Shown in pieces: positions 28,609-37,681 of a stretch of DNA of 64,000 nucleotides. Position 1 is the first letter of the stretch. The number at the start of each line of letters is the position of its first letter. The DNA is from JAQBVV01 sp965249205 (lineage in GTDB: Bacteria > Acidobacteriota > Vicinamibacteria > Vicinamibacterales > UBA2999), in NCBI GenBank assembly GCA_965249205.1, contig CBDFLL010000001.1:62001-126000 (forward strand), in the 5' to 3' direction. Made by a program: the position numbers and the translations under genes. A model generated the notes under the pieces. That model worked only from the letters and a program-made list of their open reading frames with translations, did not search any database and was not told the DNA's origin.

Positions 28609-28687
28609 GTGGGCAGCACTCCGCGGCAGAGGCGCGGGTGCCTCACCTCGATGTTAGCCTGTCGGTTTTGCGGGGTCCAGCACATCC

Positions 28688-29398
28688 ATGGCATTGGAGA
28701 CGTCTCACACCAAATTCGTGGCGATCGCCGAGGTGCTGCTCTGTTCGAGCGTTCCGACGCAGCTACTGGTCGGTGCGCTGCTCGGTCTCGCGGGTTGGCT
28801 GCCGGTCGATGACGCCGGCCAGCTGTCGCTGGCATTCGTCTTCCTGCTCTCGGTTTCAGACACGTTGCTCCTGATCGGTCTGATGGTCGCGCTGACGCGG
28901 GCCCATGGCGATGGCGTCGCCGAACTCTGGCTGGGTCGTCGTCGCGTCCTGTCAGAGGCGCTGTTCGGCGCTCAGCTCATCCCGGTCGTGTTTCTCGCGG
29001 TCATCGTGTTGCTGAACGCACTCTGGGTCCTGGCGCCAGGGCTGCACAACGTGCCAACCAATCCCCTTGAGCAGCTGGCCGGCACCCCGGGACAGGCGGC
29101 CGTGTTCGCCGTCGTCGCCATCCTCGCCGGCGGCGTGCGGGAGGAAATGCAGCGCGCGTTTCTGCTGCGCCGCTTCGAACGTCACCTTGGTGGAGCACAC
29201 GTCGGCGTCGTGCTCCTCAGTCTCGGCTTCGGCCTCGGCCACATCGTCCAGGGATGGGACGCGGTGATTACCACCGGTTTGCTGGGTGCGTTCTGGGCGC
29301 TCCTCTACCTTCGCCGACGCAGTGCCATTGCGCCTCTGGTCAGCCACGCGGGATTCAACGCTGTGGAGGTGCTGCGGGTGGCGGTGTGGGGAGCATGA
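28688..29398 (+). CDS. CPBP-family intramembrane endopeptidase
   Basis: This 236-residue protein has about six to eight membrane helices and the three CPBP (Abi/CAAX-protease-like) motifs: the glutamate pair and arginine in GGVREEMQRAF (about 149-159), the histidine in GFGLGHIVQG, and the C-terminal PLVSHAGFN. It is probably an intramembrane glutamic-type protease; the substrate is unknown. The gene runs opposite to the operon on its right, and its last 44 bases overlap the end of the SurA-like gene. Confidence 0.9.
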   Translation: MALETSHTKFVAIAEVLLCSSVPTQLLVGALLGLAGWLPVDDAGQLSLAFVFLLSVSDTLLLIGLMVALTRAHGDGVAELWLGRRRVLSEALFGAQLIPVVFLAVIVLLNALWVLAPGLHNVPTNPLEQLAGTPGQAAVFAVVAILAGGVREEMQRAFLLRRFERHLGGAHVGVVLLSLGFGLGHIVQGWDAVITTGLLGAFWALLYLRRRSAIAPLVSHAGFNAVEVLRVAVWGA

Positions 29399-30065
29399 CC
29401 GCGACGTCGCCGCGCGCTCGCAGGTCGCTTGTCCACTGCGCGACGATCGAGGCGCGGCGCTCGCTTCCCGCCCGCTGGCGCGCCAGCGGCTCGGCCTGAG
29501 TGAAGGGCATCAACGTCCCGTCGCGCGTGAACTCGTCAGGGTGGATCTGGTAGTACCGCGCGACCTCTCCCTCGGTGAGCTGTTCGGCTGTCCCGAACCG
29601 CTGATCGAGATACGCCCGGATCCTGAGATTGTCGCGCGCGATGCCGCGAATACCGACATCGTCGATACCCGTTGATGCCATCATGGCGTCCAGGCGTGGC
29701 CCCACACCCGCAGTCAGTATCGCGGCTTCCTGGGAGATGGCGGCGGCGGCCGGCTCCGGGGGCGCAAACCGTTCGACCTCAGACAGAATCAGGTGCCTGT
29801 CAACCAGCGGCCCGATCGCCGCAAGCTCATCAACATCCTCCGACACGTCCACGACGCCAAGAGCCACCGCGGCCCTCAGATCCGTCAACGTCACGAACTG
29901 ACCATTGACTCGGGCAACGATGCGGTCCAGCAACTGCTGGGCACCGAGCGGGCCCAACACCGTACTGAGCGCGGTGACGGCGAGCGCCACCGACCCGGCG
30001 CGACACCACGACGCCCGCGCATCATGCCGCGCTCTGAGGCGAAGTCCCGACGGCTGCTCGCTCAT
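29355..30065 (-). CDS. SurA-N-like periplasmic protein
   Basis: This 236-residue protein has a signal peptide (hydrophobic segment about 22-36 ending LGAQ) and then the SurA-type start LLDRIVARVNGQFVTLTDLR. Helical segments resemble the N-terminal chaperone domain of SurA and PpiD. No parvulin isomerase domain follows, so it is probably a chaperone without isomerase activity. The ATG at 30065 is one base after the stop of the Omp85 gene. In this position a role in delivering outer-membrane proteins to the Omp85/TamB machinery is likely. Confidence 0.72.
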   Translation of the reverse strand: MSEQPSGLRLRARHDARASWCRAGSVALAVTALSTVLGPLGAQQLLDRIVARVNGQFVTLTDLRAAVALGVVDVSEDVDELAAIGPLVDRHLILSEVERFAPPEPAAAAISQEAAILTAGVGPRLDAMMASTGIDDVGIRGIARDNLRIRAYLDQRFGTAEQLTEGEVARYYQIHPDEFTRDGTLMPFTQAEPLARQRAGSERRASIVAQWTSDLRARGDVAVMLPTPPPAAPPQR

Positions 30066-30066
30066 G

Positions 30067-33015
30067 TCAGAAGGCCTGTCCGAGTGACACATGTAACACG
30101 TTGCGCCGCTCAAGGCCCCCTGACGCCAATTCGCGCCGATCGAGTTTGAAGCCAAGATCGACACGAATCGGTCCAACTGGCGACTCGTATCGAAGCCCAA
30201 TCCCCGCCGCAACTCGCATCCGGCCAAAACGAATGTCGGTCGCCTGCGGAAACACGTTGCCGGCATCGACGAATCCCACGGCGCCGATACCACCGATCAC
30301 CGCCGTTCGCAGCTCGGCGTTGAGCACGATCAGTCCGTTGCCGCCGGTTGGAAAGCCAGAAGGGCTGATCGTGGCGTCGGTGCCGAGTCGATCGAGGGCA
30401 AAGCCCCGCACCGTCGTTTCTCCGCCAGCAAAGAAACGCTCACTGGCCGGCAGATCCTGCACCACATCCACGCTCGGACTACCGTCAGCCGCGGTCAGCG
30501 CATCGCCGTCGACGTTGGTGCGGACCACCAGGCGGCGGAATCCATGGGCGAGACCCACGCGAGCGCCTAGCGCAATGACGGTTCGCCGAGGCGCCGGCAC
30601 CCGACGAAACCAGAATCCTTGTAGAAACGTCTTGGCGAACCCAACCTCCGAACCGAGCGCCCGCGGAGCCACTTCGCCATCCATGACGAGTAGCAGTCCG
30701 TCGTCAGGATCGATCACGTCATCGCGGGTGTCCCGGATCGTCGACACCGAAAACTTCGAGATACCGACTTCAGAAAACACGCGGTCGATCAGCGGTTTCT
30801 CGGCCTCCGTAAATCGCTCGTCGAACAGCCGCGTCTGCCGGTAAGCGTACCGCGTCGCCAGACTGACACGCTGGCCGACGCGCAGGCCCGTCTCGACTCT
30901 GACTTCACGCGAGATGAAGTTAAAGCTGGACCGAATCGCCTGGTCGAAAATCCCGGTCACCAGGAGATCCGCCCGCGTGTTGAATACTCTTGGCTCCCTG
31001 TAGGTGCCGAACAGGCGATATTCATTGAACCCGTAGACGCCTTCTGCCACGGCAACGCCGGTCGGGGTCACGCTCTCCAGCAGGGTCCTGTCGCGCGAAC
31101 GGAGGCTCGCGCGGGCAAACAGGTTGACCGCTCGATTCTTGCCCCAGAGGTTGCGTCGGCCCACCTCGAAGAACCCGCGAGGAGCCACCTCGAAACGCTC
31201 CTCGGCCTGACCGCCATCGCCGGTCGGCCGCAGCCGCGTGCCGCCCTCGATGCCGCCACCGAAACCGATCGTCGTCGGAGGCACCTCCTCCACCTGCACG
31301 AGCACATCACGACGTGGCTCGTCGCCGTGACGCAGTTCATCGACCACCACACGCCGAAACAGGCCCAGCGCGATCAGGCGCTGCTGGGATTCAATCCGCG
31401 CCGCGTACCCGAGAGGCTGCCCCGGCTGCAGCAACAGCTCGCGCTCGATGATCTCGAGGCTGGTGCGCTGATTGCCCACGACGATCACGCGGTCAACAAG
31501 CACCTGCTCGCCCTCGCTGACGGCGAACACGATCTCCGCCCGGGCGTTGTCCTCCACGAGCGCCACCGTCGCCTCGATGATGACGCTGTCGTAGCCCAGG
31601 TTGCGATACGCCAGATCGAGTTCATCTCGATCGCGCGCAACATCGACCTCGGCATACGGCTGGCCGGGCGTCATCGTGATCAACGCCTCCAGCTCACCGG
31701 CGGCGAAAACGGCACTGCCCTCGAAGGCCACCGATCCGACCAAGGTCCTCGGCCCCTCGGCCACGGCGAACAGCAGGTCGACCAGGCGATCACCAGCCAC
31801 CTCCACGTTCCCGCTGGTATCAGCTGCGGTCACCTGCACCTCGGCACGCGCAAACCCGCGGGCCCGATACACGGCCCGGATGGCGGCAGCTGAAGCGCCC
31901 GAATCGGCCGCGACAAGCGGTCTCCCCTGCCCCACCCGCAGGAGCTCGACCAGGGTGGCCGACGACACGACCTCGTTGCCCTCGATCCGCACCGTGTCAA
32001 CGACATACCGCGAGCCGCGAGCGATCGTAAACGTGATCGTCAGCCGACCCGCGCTCTCGGTCCGGGCATACGTCGCGCTGGCGTCCTGGTACCCACGGTC
32101 ACGCCAGTACTCCTGGATCGCGATCGTGGCGTCCTCCAGCAGATCCTCGTCCGCGGTGCCTTCGGTCTGTACCGGCACCAAGCGTTCCCGGTCGGCCTCA
32201 GGCAGGGGATCCCCAGCAAACTCCACCGACACAAGCGGCCCGGGATCGAGGGTGATCCGTACGGTGGCCGTTCCGGCAGGCTCGACAAACGTGGTGTGGA
32301 ACGCCCGTACCTCGTAATAGCCGAGGGCACGCAGCGCCGCGAGGTGCCGATCCAACTCAGCCACGATGGCGGTGTTGTCATAGGGATCACCCGCGCGCAC
32401 CGCCAGTTCGCCTGGAGCCACGAGTGGCCTGCCGCCATCGACCTGCTCGATCTCGACCCGTCCAATGAGTACCCGTCGTCCCGCCTGAATATCGAAGATC
32501 ATCGTCGCGCGATCAGGAGCGTGGGTCGCTTCGATTCGTGGCGTGACGCGCGCCGAGGCATACCCCCGGTCCTGATAGAATGCGGCAATCGCTTCGGCCA
32601 CGACCGCCGCGCGGTCCGAGTCCGGCGCGGCACCAAACCGATCGGTCACAGTCTGCCGAATCTCGCCCTCGGATATGCCCAGATCGCCTCGAAATTCGAT
32701 CCGGTCTACGCGGTGCAGTGGAAACAGGACGTAGCGCAGGCGCACGCCCGCACCGGCAGTCTCCTGAAACACCTGCACGTCTTCGAATCGGTCGAGGCTC
32801 GCGAGGTGCGAGATCGTCTCCCGGACGTCGCGCATCGACAAGAGCTCCCCGGGGTTGGTCTCGATCAGGCTGCTGATCGCGGGATCAACGACAAACCGGC
32901 CCTCCTGCTCGATCTGGACCTGGGTGATCTGTGGAACGGATTGGGCGGGGGCGGGGCGGGCGGCGACGACACAGACAAGTAGCAACGAGACCAGGAGCCC
33001 TGGGCGATCCGTCAT
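30067..33015 (-). CDS. Omp85-family outer-membrane protein (BamA/TamA-like) with about seven POTRA units
   Basis: This 982-residue protein has a signal peptide (about 8-24, ending PAQS). The region from about residue 28 to 578 divides into seven POTRA-like repeats of about 79 residues, each starting with a strand such as VDTVRIEGNEV or VDRVIVVGNQRT. A C-terminal 16-strand barrel carries the lid-loop signature ETTVRGF. The last residue is Phe, the usual beta-signal end. It would insert or translocate proteins at the outer membrane together with TamB, whose gene overlaps it by one base (TGATG at 33013-33017), which fixes the ATG at 33015. Confidence 0.9.
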   Translation of the reverse strand: MTDRPGLLVSLLLVCVVAARPAPAQSVPQITQVQIEQEGRFVVDPAISSLIETNPGELLSMRDVRETISHLASLDRFEDVQVFQETAGAGVRLRYVLFPLHRVDRIEFRGDLGISEGEIRQTVTDRFGAAPDSDRAAVVAEAIAAFYQDRGYASARVTPRIEATHAPDRATMIFDIQAGRRVLIGRVEIEQVDGGRPLVAPGELAVRAGDPYDNTAIVAELDRHLAALRALGYYEVRAFHTTFVEPAGTATVRITLDPGPLVSVEFAGDPLPEADRERLVPVQTEGTADEDLLEDATIAIQEYWRDRGYQDASATYARTESAGRLTITFTIARGSRYVVDTVRIEGNEVVSSATLVELLRVGQGRPLVAADSGASAAAIRAVYRARGFARAEVQVTAADTSGNVEVAGDRLVDLLFAVAEGPRTLVGSVAFEGSAVFAAGELEALITMTPGQPYAEVDVARDRDELDLAYRNLGYDSVIIEATVALVEDNARAEIVFAVSEGEQVLVDRVIVVGNQRTSLEIIERELLLQPGQPLGYAARIESQQRLIALGLFRRVVVDELRHGDEPRRDVLVQVEEVPPTTIGFGGGIEGGTRLRPTGDGGQAEERFEVAPRGFFEVGRRNLWGKNRAVNLFARASLRSRDRTLLESVTPTGVAVAEGVYGFNEYRLFGTYREPRVFNTRADLLVTGIFDQAIRSSFNFISREVRVETGLRVGQRVSLATRYAYRQTRLFDERFTEAEKPLIDRVFSEVGISKFSVSTIRDTRDDVIDPDDGLLLVMDGEVAPRALGSEVGFAKTFLQGFWFRRVPAPRRTVIALGARVGLAHGFRRLVVRTNVDGDALTAADGSPSVDVVQDLPASERFFAGGETTVRGFALDRLGTDATISPSGFPTGGNGLIVLNAELRTAVIGGIGAVGFVDAGNVFPQATDIRFGRMRVAAGIGLRYESPVGPIRVDLGFKLDRRELASGGLERRNVLHVSLGQAF

Positions 33016-36000
33016 CAGAACGTGCGCCGCACCCGGATGTCCAACGCGTACGTGCGATCCTCGTTCCGCGAAAGGATCCACGAGAAGCGGTCCGTCTGGT
33101 CGTACTCGAGCAGGATGATCTCGTCGTGGGTCGACGAGGAGAGGCTGCGCGCATACGTGAGATAAATCCGCTCAGACAGTCGCTTGCCGATCGTGAGCCT
33201 GGCGGCCGGATCGAGGCGCGACGACTGCGTGTTCGGATCGACCAGGGATGGCGTCAGCTGAAAGGTGTCAACACCAAACGTCTGCTCCACCACCCGGCCT
33301 ACCTGGGATGACAGCGTCCCGGTCAACGCCCGCGTCGCGGCACCGCGGAGCACCTGTTGCTGCGGCGTCACGTCGGTGCTGTAGCGAAGAAATTCCACGT
33401 CCTGCCCTGGTGCAACATCGCCAAACAACAGGCCAAGGACTTCCACCTCTGCCAATGGCGGATCGGCCTCGAACGAGGGAATCAGGCGGTTCATGGTCCC
33501 CGCAACCCGCGCGGTGACTCGATACGTCTGACCCGGCACGCGAACGCGCGTCTCAGTTTCGATATCGAAGAACGGTTCGATCCGGGTCGGGTTGTTGAAG
33601 TCGATCGTGCCGCGCGTGATCTGGTAGCGTCGCCCCTCGAAGGCGAACTCCCCGCGGATCACTTCCGAACGGCCCAGCAGTATGGGGCTGTCGAACGTGC
33701 CGCTCAGCTGCAGATCGGCACTTGCGAACAGGCGCGCGGTGCCGTTCCGGATCTCCAGCGTCGAGGGGGCGACAATCCGCACATCGTACCGCAAGGCCAG
33801 TGTCGGTGGAGGCGCAGCCGCTACTACATCCTCGAACGCGTCAGCAGCAGTCAAATCAAGCAGCACGGGGCTGTCACCAAACTCCCGTGTGTACACCGCG
33901 CTCCGCACAGTCACGGTGCCGTTGAGCAACGGTGCATCGACCATGCCTTGAACCCCCAGCTCCGCATCGACGAGCGACCGCATCCCCTCTGGGAACCGCA
34001 ACAACATGCCTTCCCCGATCATCGTCACGTCGACCCGCGTCGGCTCATACCCTTCCACATCGATCTGTCCGCCGAAGCGGATCGGTCCGCCGCCGAGCTG
34101 GGCGGTGACTTCGTCGAGCCGGACGCTACGGCTATCGAATCGCACCGGACCGGAGACATTCTCGAGTGCATGCGGCAAATCGAAATGACGGATTCTCCCG
34201 TTCTCCACGGTCATGGTGCCTGTCACGGTAGGATCGCGGATCTGACCTTCAAACGTGGCCTCGAGCGAGGCCCGCCCAGAGCTAGTGATGTTGGGAACAA
34301 ACGCCTGGAGTATGCCGAGTCCGGCGTCGCCGACCGCCCGTACCGCCATGCGATCGTCGTGCAGATTGACCGTACCCGTGATGTCCAACTGCGTGTCGTC
34401 ACCCACCAGCTGCATCGTGGTCAGCTCCATCACGTGCTGATCGAGGGCGACCCGAATTGGCGCCGCGTTGCGCACGCTGTAGTCAAAAAGCCGGAGATCC
34501 AGGCGATCGACGGTTACGTCCACCAGTAGCTCGTCTATGTTGGCCAGACGGCCGGTCACACGGACGGTGCCACTGGCCACGGCGGTTGTGTACGCGGATA
34601 CTGCGGGATTCAGCTCGCGCACGTAGGGATCCAACGACGTGTCGGCCACGTTGAACAACAGTTCGGCATCCATCTCCGGCGTCAGGGCGATCCGACCTGC
34701 GCCTGACACGGCGAGGCGCGGCGACGCCGCCTCAATCTTCAGCGTCAGCAGATCGACGTTGATGTTCAGCTCACCGATCACCTCCCCGATGCCCTCATCG
34801 CCCACGAAGAAGTCACTGATCGTGCCGCGTACGTCGTACCGTGGCCTCTCGAACGTTCCGCTTCCGCCGGCGCTGAAATCAAGTCGTCCGGTCAGTGGCG
34901 GCGTCGAGGGAAACGTCACCACCGCGACGGTCTCGACCGGCACGCCGCGACCATCCAAGTTGAACGCGTACGTGCCGTCCAGGCCCACATAGGCGGCCCC
35001 GGAGGCACGGCCGGTGGACTTCACAATCTCTAGAGAGTCGAGCCGAATGCCGTCGCCGTCCAGCCGCACGGCCGATGTCGCGGTCTCGAAGGTCTCGCCG
35101 TACGCTGTACCTGGAGCGATGGTCATCTGGCCGAAGCCGAACGGCGTCAGGTACGCGCCGAACACGCGGAACTCTCCAGAAAACGATCCATCCATGTTGT
35201 AGTCGTCCAGCTCGAAGGCGTGGCGCAGATCCGCCAACGGGCGGTCCGTGAGCAGAATCCTTGCGTCGATCTCCTCGCCACCGTCGTCGCGCGGAAATCC
35301 CAGCGAGTAGCGCCCATCCGCATGCATCACCGAGTCACCATCGGTGATCAGGGTGTCGGACACATCGGCGTACGAGTTCTCGATGGCAGCGAACCCTGTC
35401 ACCGTGCCCCACACCACGTCAAAGGCACGCATGCGCTCACCGGCGAACCGGCCCTCAATGCGAGGACTGCGCACGTTGTTGAGCATCACGCCGTCGAACA
35501 TGCCGTGTCCTCCGACTGGAAAGACGCCGGTTGGCGCTCCGAAGGCGGTCAGCGAGCCCGCGAAAACCCTGTCGCTCTCCTGCCAGTCCGCGCTGGTCAC
35601 GTGAAAGTCGATCTGCGACTGGTCGCCGTACGCGGTCCGGCCTTCCAGTTCGACGTAGGTCTCCGCCGTCGCAAGCCGGCTGGGTGCGAAGTCGACCCAC
35701 TCCGGGTCGTAGGTGTAGACAAGATCGGCCTCCAGCGGCACCGGTGCGAGCGGCAGATGGTCGCTGAAGACATCCCACGATCGACTGCGCGCTTCTGCCG
35801 CGGCCAACTGCGAGGCGGACAGCTCGCGGGCCAACACGTCGACACCATCTCCCGCGGTCGTCCGCATGTAACCGCCGCCGCGATGGTCCGCGTAGCGGCC
35901 GAGCGGCCAATCGAGAAGGTTGTGCCCGTCGGCGCGACCTGCCAGCCGTATGCCCTCCAGCTCGAGGAAGTCCGTGAACGCCTCGAGATCCACGTCCGCG

Positions 36001-37121
36001 TACACGGCATCGAACGTCGCGTGCGCAGGCACGTCCGGGTCCCCAAGCGGCGCCATCCGGTACGCAAACCGCCCGGTGCCGCCGTACGCCGTAGTCGTCG
36101 CATTGGTGACGTCCATGCGCTCGGGAACCCACTGGACGGAACCACGCAGGTCGTTAAACCGGTACGCGTTGACAGCCGCGCTGGCACTGTAGAACGTGCC
36201 TGACAGGTCGCGGCCGTTGCGCGCGTACCCGTTGACTACCTCTCGGAACAAATGGAATGTGCCGGTGAACGTGCTCTCGCCGGAGAGCGAGAACGTGTCG
36301 CGCGCGAAAAAGATCTCACGCATCTTCGGCAGCTGGATACGAGACTGAATCTGGTAGGTCTGCTCTGGCCAGTGCGCCACGTCGACGTCGCCGGTCAGCA
36401 CGGATTCGGCACCGTCGGTGATGAGATCAATCTGGTCAAACACCAGGTGGCTACCGACCACTCTGAAGGTTGTGCTCAGCTCGGCACTCATCGGCTCGTA
36501 GTCCTGGATGAGGATCGTGCCATCCGCGAAGCTGGCCTGCCCTCGATACTCCGAGGTGGGACGGGTGATCGCCACGTCCAGGCTGCGGGCGACCATGCTC
36601 CACGGCGTGGCGTGGTCTGTATAGGCGAACTCTCCGCGATGGGCGCGCACGTATTGCAGCGTCGTCGTCCAGTTGGTGGGGTCGCGCGGCCCGCTCCGCG
36701 TGAACCGCGGGAAATTGTGACTACCGTCAAGGAACGTCTCGACGTACATCTGCCAGTCGGTCATCTCGATGGCATCGAACACGACCCGTTGGTCCACAAG
36801 GCTCGTCCACGGCATCGAAACCGTGATCCGATCGGCGACAAGGAAGGGCCGCGAGTCAGGCGTCCGGCCTTCGATGACCACATCCTCAATCACGAAGCGA
36901 CCCCGCCAGAGATGGGCAGACAGGCGACCGATATGCATGGGACGCCCCATGTAGTCCGACGCGGCGGCCTCGGCACGAGCTTTCAGCACTGGGCCAAGAT
37001 CGACCGACAGCGTTGTGACGCAGGCCACCGCCAGCATGACAGCGCAGATCACGACGCCCCGCCGGATGACGCGCCGCGTCTTCTGCGTCAACGGATGATG
37101 AAAGAGTTCGAAGGTCAACAC
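33015..37121 (-). CDS. tamB: TamB-like AsmA-superfamily translocation/assembly protein
   Basis: This 1368-residue protein has one N-terminal membrane anchor (about 22-42) and a very long beta-helical middle region made of short strands, as in AsmA/TamB/YhdP lipid-transport bridges. The C-terminal DUF490 domain (about 1120-1368) includes RRYQITRGTIDFNNPTRIEP and ends in RRTF. It would span the periplasm, guiding phospholipids or outer-membrane proteins, paired with the adjacent Omp85 protein. Translation starts with GTG at 37121, seven bases inside the upstream biotin-carrier gene. Confidence 0.9.
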   Translation of the reverse strand: MLTFELFHHPLTQKTRRVIRRGVVICAVMLAVACVTTLSVDLGPVLKARAEAAASDYMGRPMHIGRLSAHLWRGRFVIEDVVIEGRTPDSRPFLVADRITVSMPWTSLVDQRVVFDAIEMTDWQMYVETFLDGSHNFPRFTRSGPRDPTNWTTTLQYVRAHRGEFAYTDHATPWSMVARSLDVAITRPTSEYRGQASFADGTILIQDYEPMSAELSTTFRVVGSHLVFDQIDLITDGAESVLTGDVDVAHWPEQTYQIQSRIQLPKMREIFFARDTFSLSGESTFTGTFHLFREVVNGYARNGRDLSGTFYSASAAVNAYRFNDLRGSVQWVPERMDVTNATTTAYGGTGRFAYRMAPLGDPDVPAHATFDAVYADVDLEAFTDFLELEGIRLAGRADGHNLLDWPLGRYADHRGGGYMRTTAGDGVDVLARELSASQLAAAEARSRSWDVFSDHLPLAPVPLEADLVYTYDPEWVDFAPSRLATAETYVELEGRTAYGDQSQIDFHVTSADWQESDRVFAGSLTAFGAPTGVFPVGGHGMFDGVMLNNVRSPRIEGRFAGERMRAFDVVWGTVTGFAAIENSYADVSDTLITDGDSVMHADGRYSLGFPRDDGGEEIDARILLTDRPLADLRHAFELDDYNMDGSFSGEFRVFGAYLTPFGFGQMTIAPGTAYGETFETATSAVRLDGDGIRLDSLEIVKSTGRASGAAYVGLDGTYAFNLDGRGVPVETVAVVTFPSTPPLTGRLDFSAGGSGTFERPRYDVRGTISDFFVGDEGIGEVIGELNINVDLLTLKIEAASPRLAVSGAGRIALTPEMDAELLFNVADTSLDPYVRELNPAVSAYTTAVASGTVRVTGRLANIDELLVDVTVDRLDLRLFDYSVRNAAPIRVALDQHVMELTTMQLVGDDTQLDITGTVNLHDDRMAVRAVGDAGLGILQAFVPNITSSGRASLEATFEGQIRDPTVTGTMTVENGRIRHFDLPHALENVSGPVRFDSRSVRLDEVTAQLGGGPIRFGGQIDVEGYEPTRVDVTMIGEGMLLRFPEGMRSLVDAELGVQGMVDAPLLNGTVTVRSAVYTREFGDSPVLLDLTAADAFEDVVAAAPPPTLALRYDVRIVAPSTLEIRNGTARLFASADLQLSGTFDSPILLGRSEVIRGEFAFEGRRYQITRGTIDFNNPTRIEPFFDIETETRVRVPGQTYRVTARVAGTMNRLIPSFEADPPLAEVEVLGLLFGDVAPGQDVEFLRYSTDVTPQQQVLRGAATRALTGTLSSQVGRVVEQTFGVDTFQLTPSLVDPNTQSSRLDPAARLTIGKRLSERIYLTYARSLSSSTHDEIILLEYDQTDRFSWILSRNEDRTYALDIRVRRTF

Positions 37122-37681
37122 CTCACCACGACCAGAACGGCATTCGCCTGTACCAGGGCACCCTCAGCAACGGCTACCTCCGCCACGACGCCGTCACCAG
37201 GTGACCGCAATTCGTTCTCCATCTTCATGGCTTCAACCACCACGAGGCCCTGGCGGGCCTCCACCACGTCTCCTGCCTTCACGAGCACCTTCGCGATCCG
37301 CCCTGGCATCGGAGCCAGCACACGGTGCGAGCCACTGCCGGCACCATCGAAGCGGCCGCCCTCCGTCGGCTGGGCACCGCCTCCGTGACGCGCGGCACCA
37401 CGAGGTGCCACCGTAACCTGTACCTGGCGGCCGTCGACGTACGCGACAAAGTCATCTGCCGAGTGCTCAACGAGCGAGACCTCATAGCTCTGCGCCGGCG
37501 CCGTCCGACGGGACGGCGTACCGTGGCCGTCCCCTGCGACGTCGACCGACCCCAGAAGCAGTGACCACGCGTGGCCCGCTCTCTCCACGTCCACGTAGAA
37601 GCGCCGGCCATCGACGAGTACTTCCTCCCCCCGGACCTCTACCCGCCGCGTCCTCCCGCCCACTTCGATCTCGAACCTCAC
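37115..37681 (-). CDS. Biotin carboxyl carrier protein subunit
   Basis: This 188-residue protein ends in a biotinyl domain with the biotinylated lysine in VEAMKMENEL (about 157-166). It is preceded by LAPMPGRIAKVLVKAGD. The N-terminal region (about 1-90) is a conserved carrier-protein extension seen in acyl-CoA carboxylases. It carries CO2 from the biotin carboxylase to the carboxyltransferase. GTG 37681 is chosen because it overlaps the carboxylase stop as GTGA; a GTG twelve codons earlier would give a 40-base overlap. It is the third subunit of the carboxylase encoded directly upstream. Confidence 0.9.
   Translation of the reverse strand: MRFEIEVGGRTRRVEVRGEEVLVDGRRFYVDVERAGHAWSLLLGSVDVAGDGHGTPSRRTAPAQSYEVSLVEHSADDFVAYVDGRQVQVTVAPRGAARHGGGAQPTEGGRFDGAGSGSHRVLAPMPGRIAKVLVKAGDVVEARQGLVVVEAMKMENELRSPGDGVVAEVAVAEGALVQANAVLVVVRC

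Noticed and set aside
27247..28812. Long open frame (521 codons) opposite the NtrC-type regulator
   Set aside because: The minus-strand regulator is complete with receiver, AAA+ and HTH motifs; the opposite frame has none.
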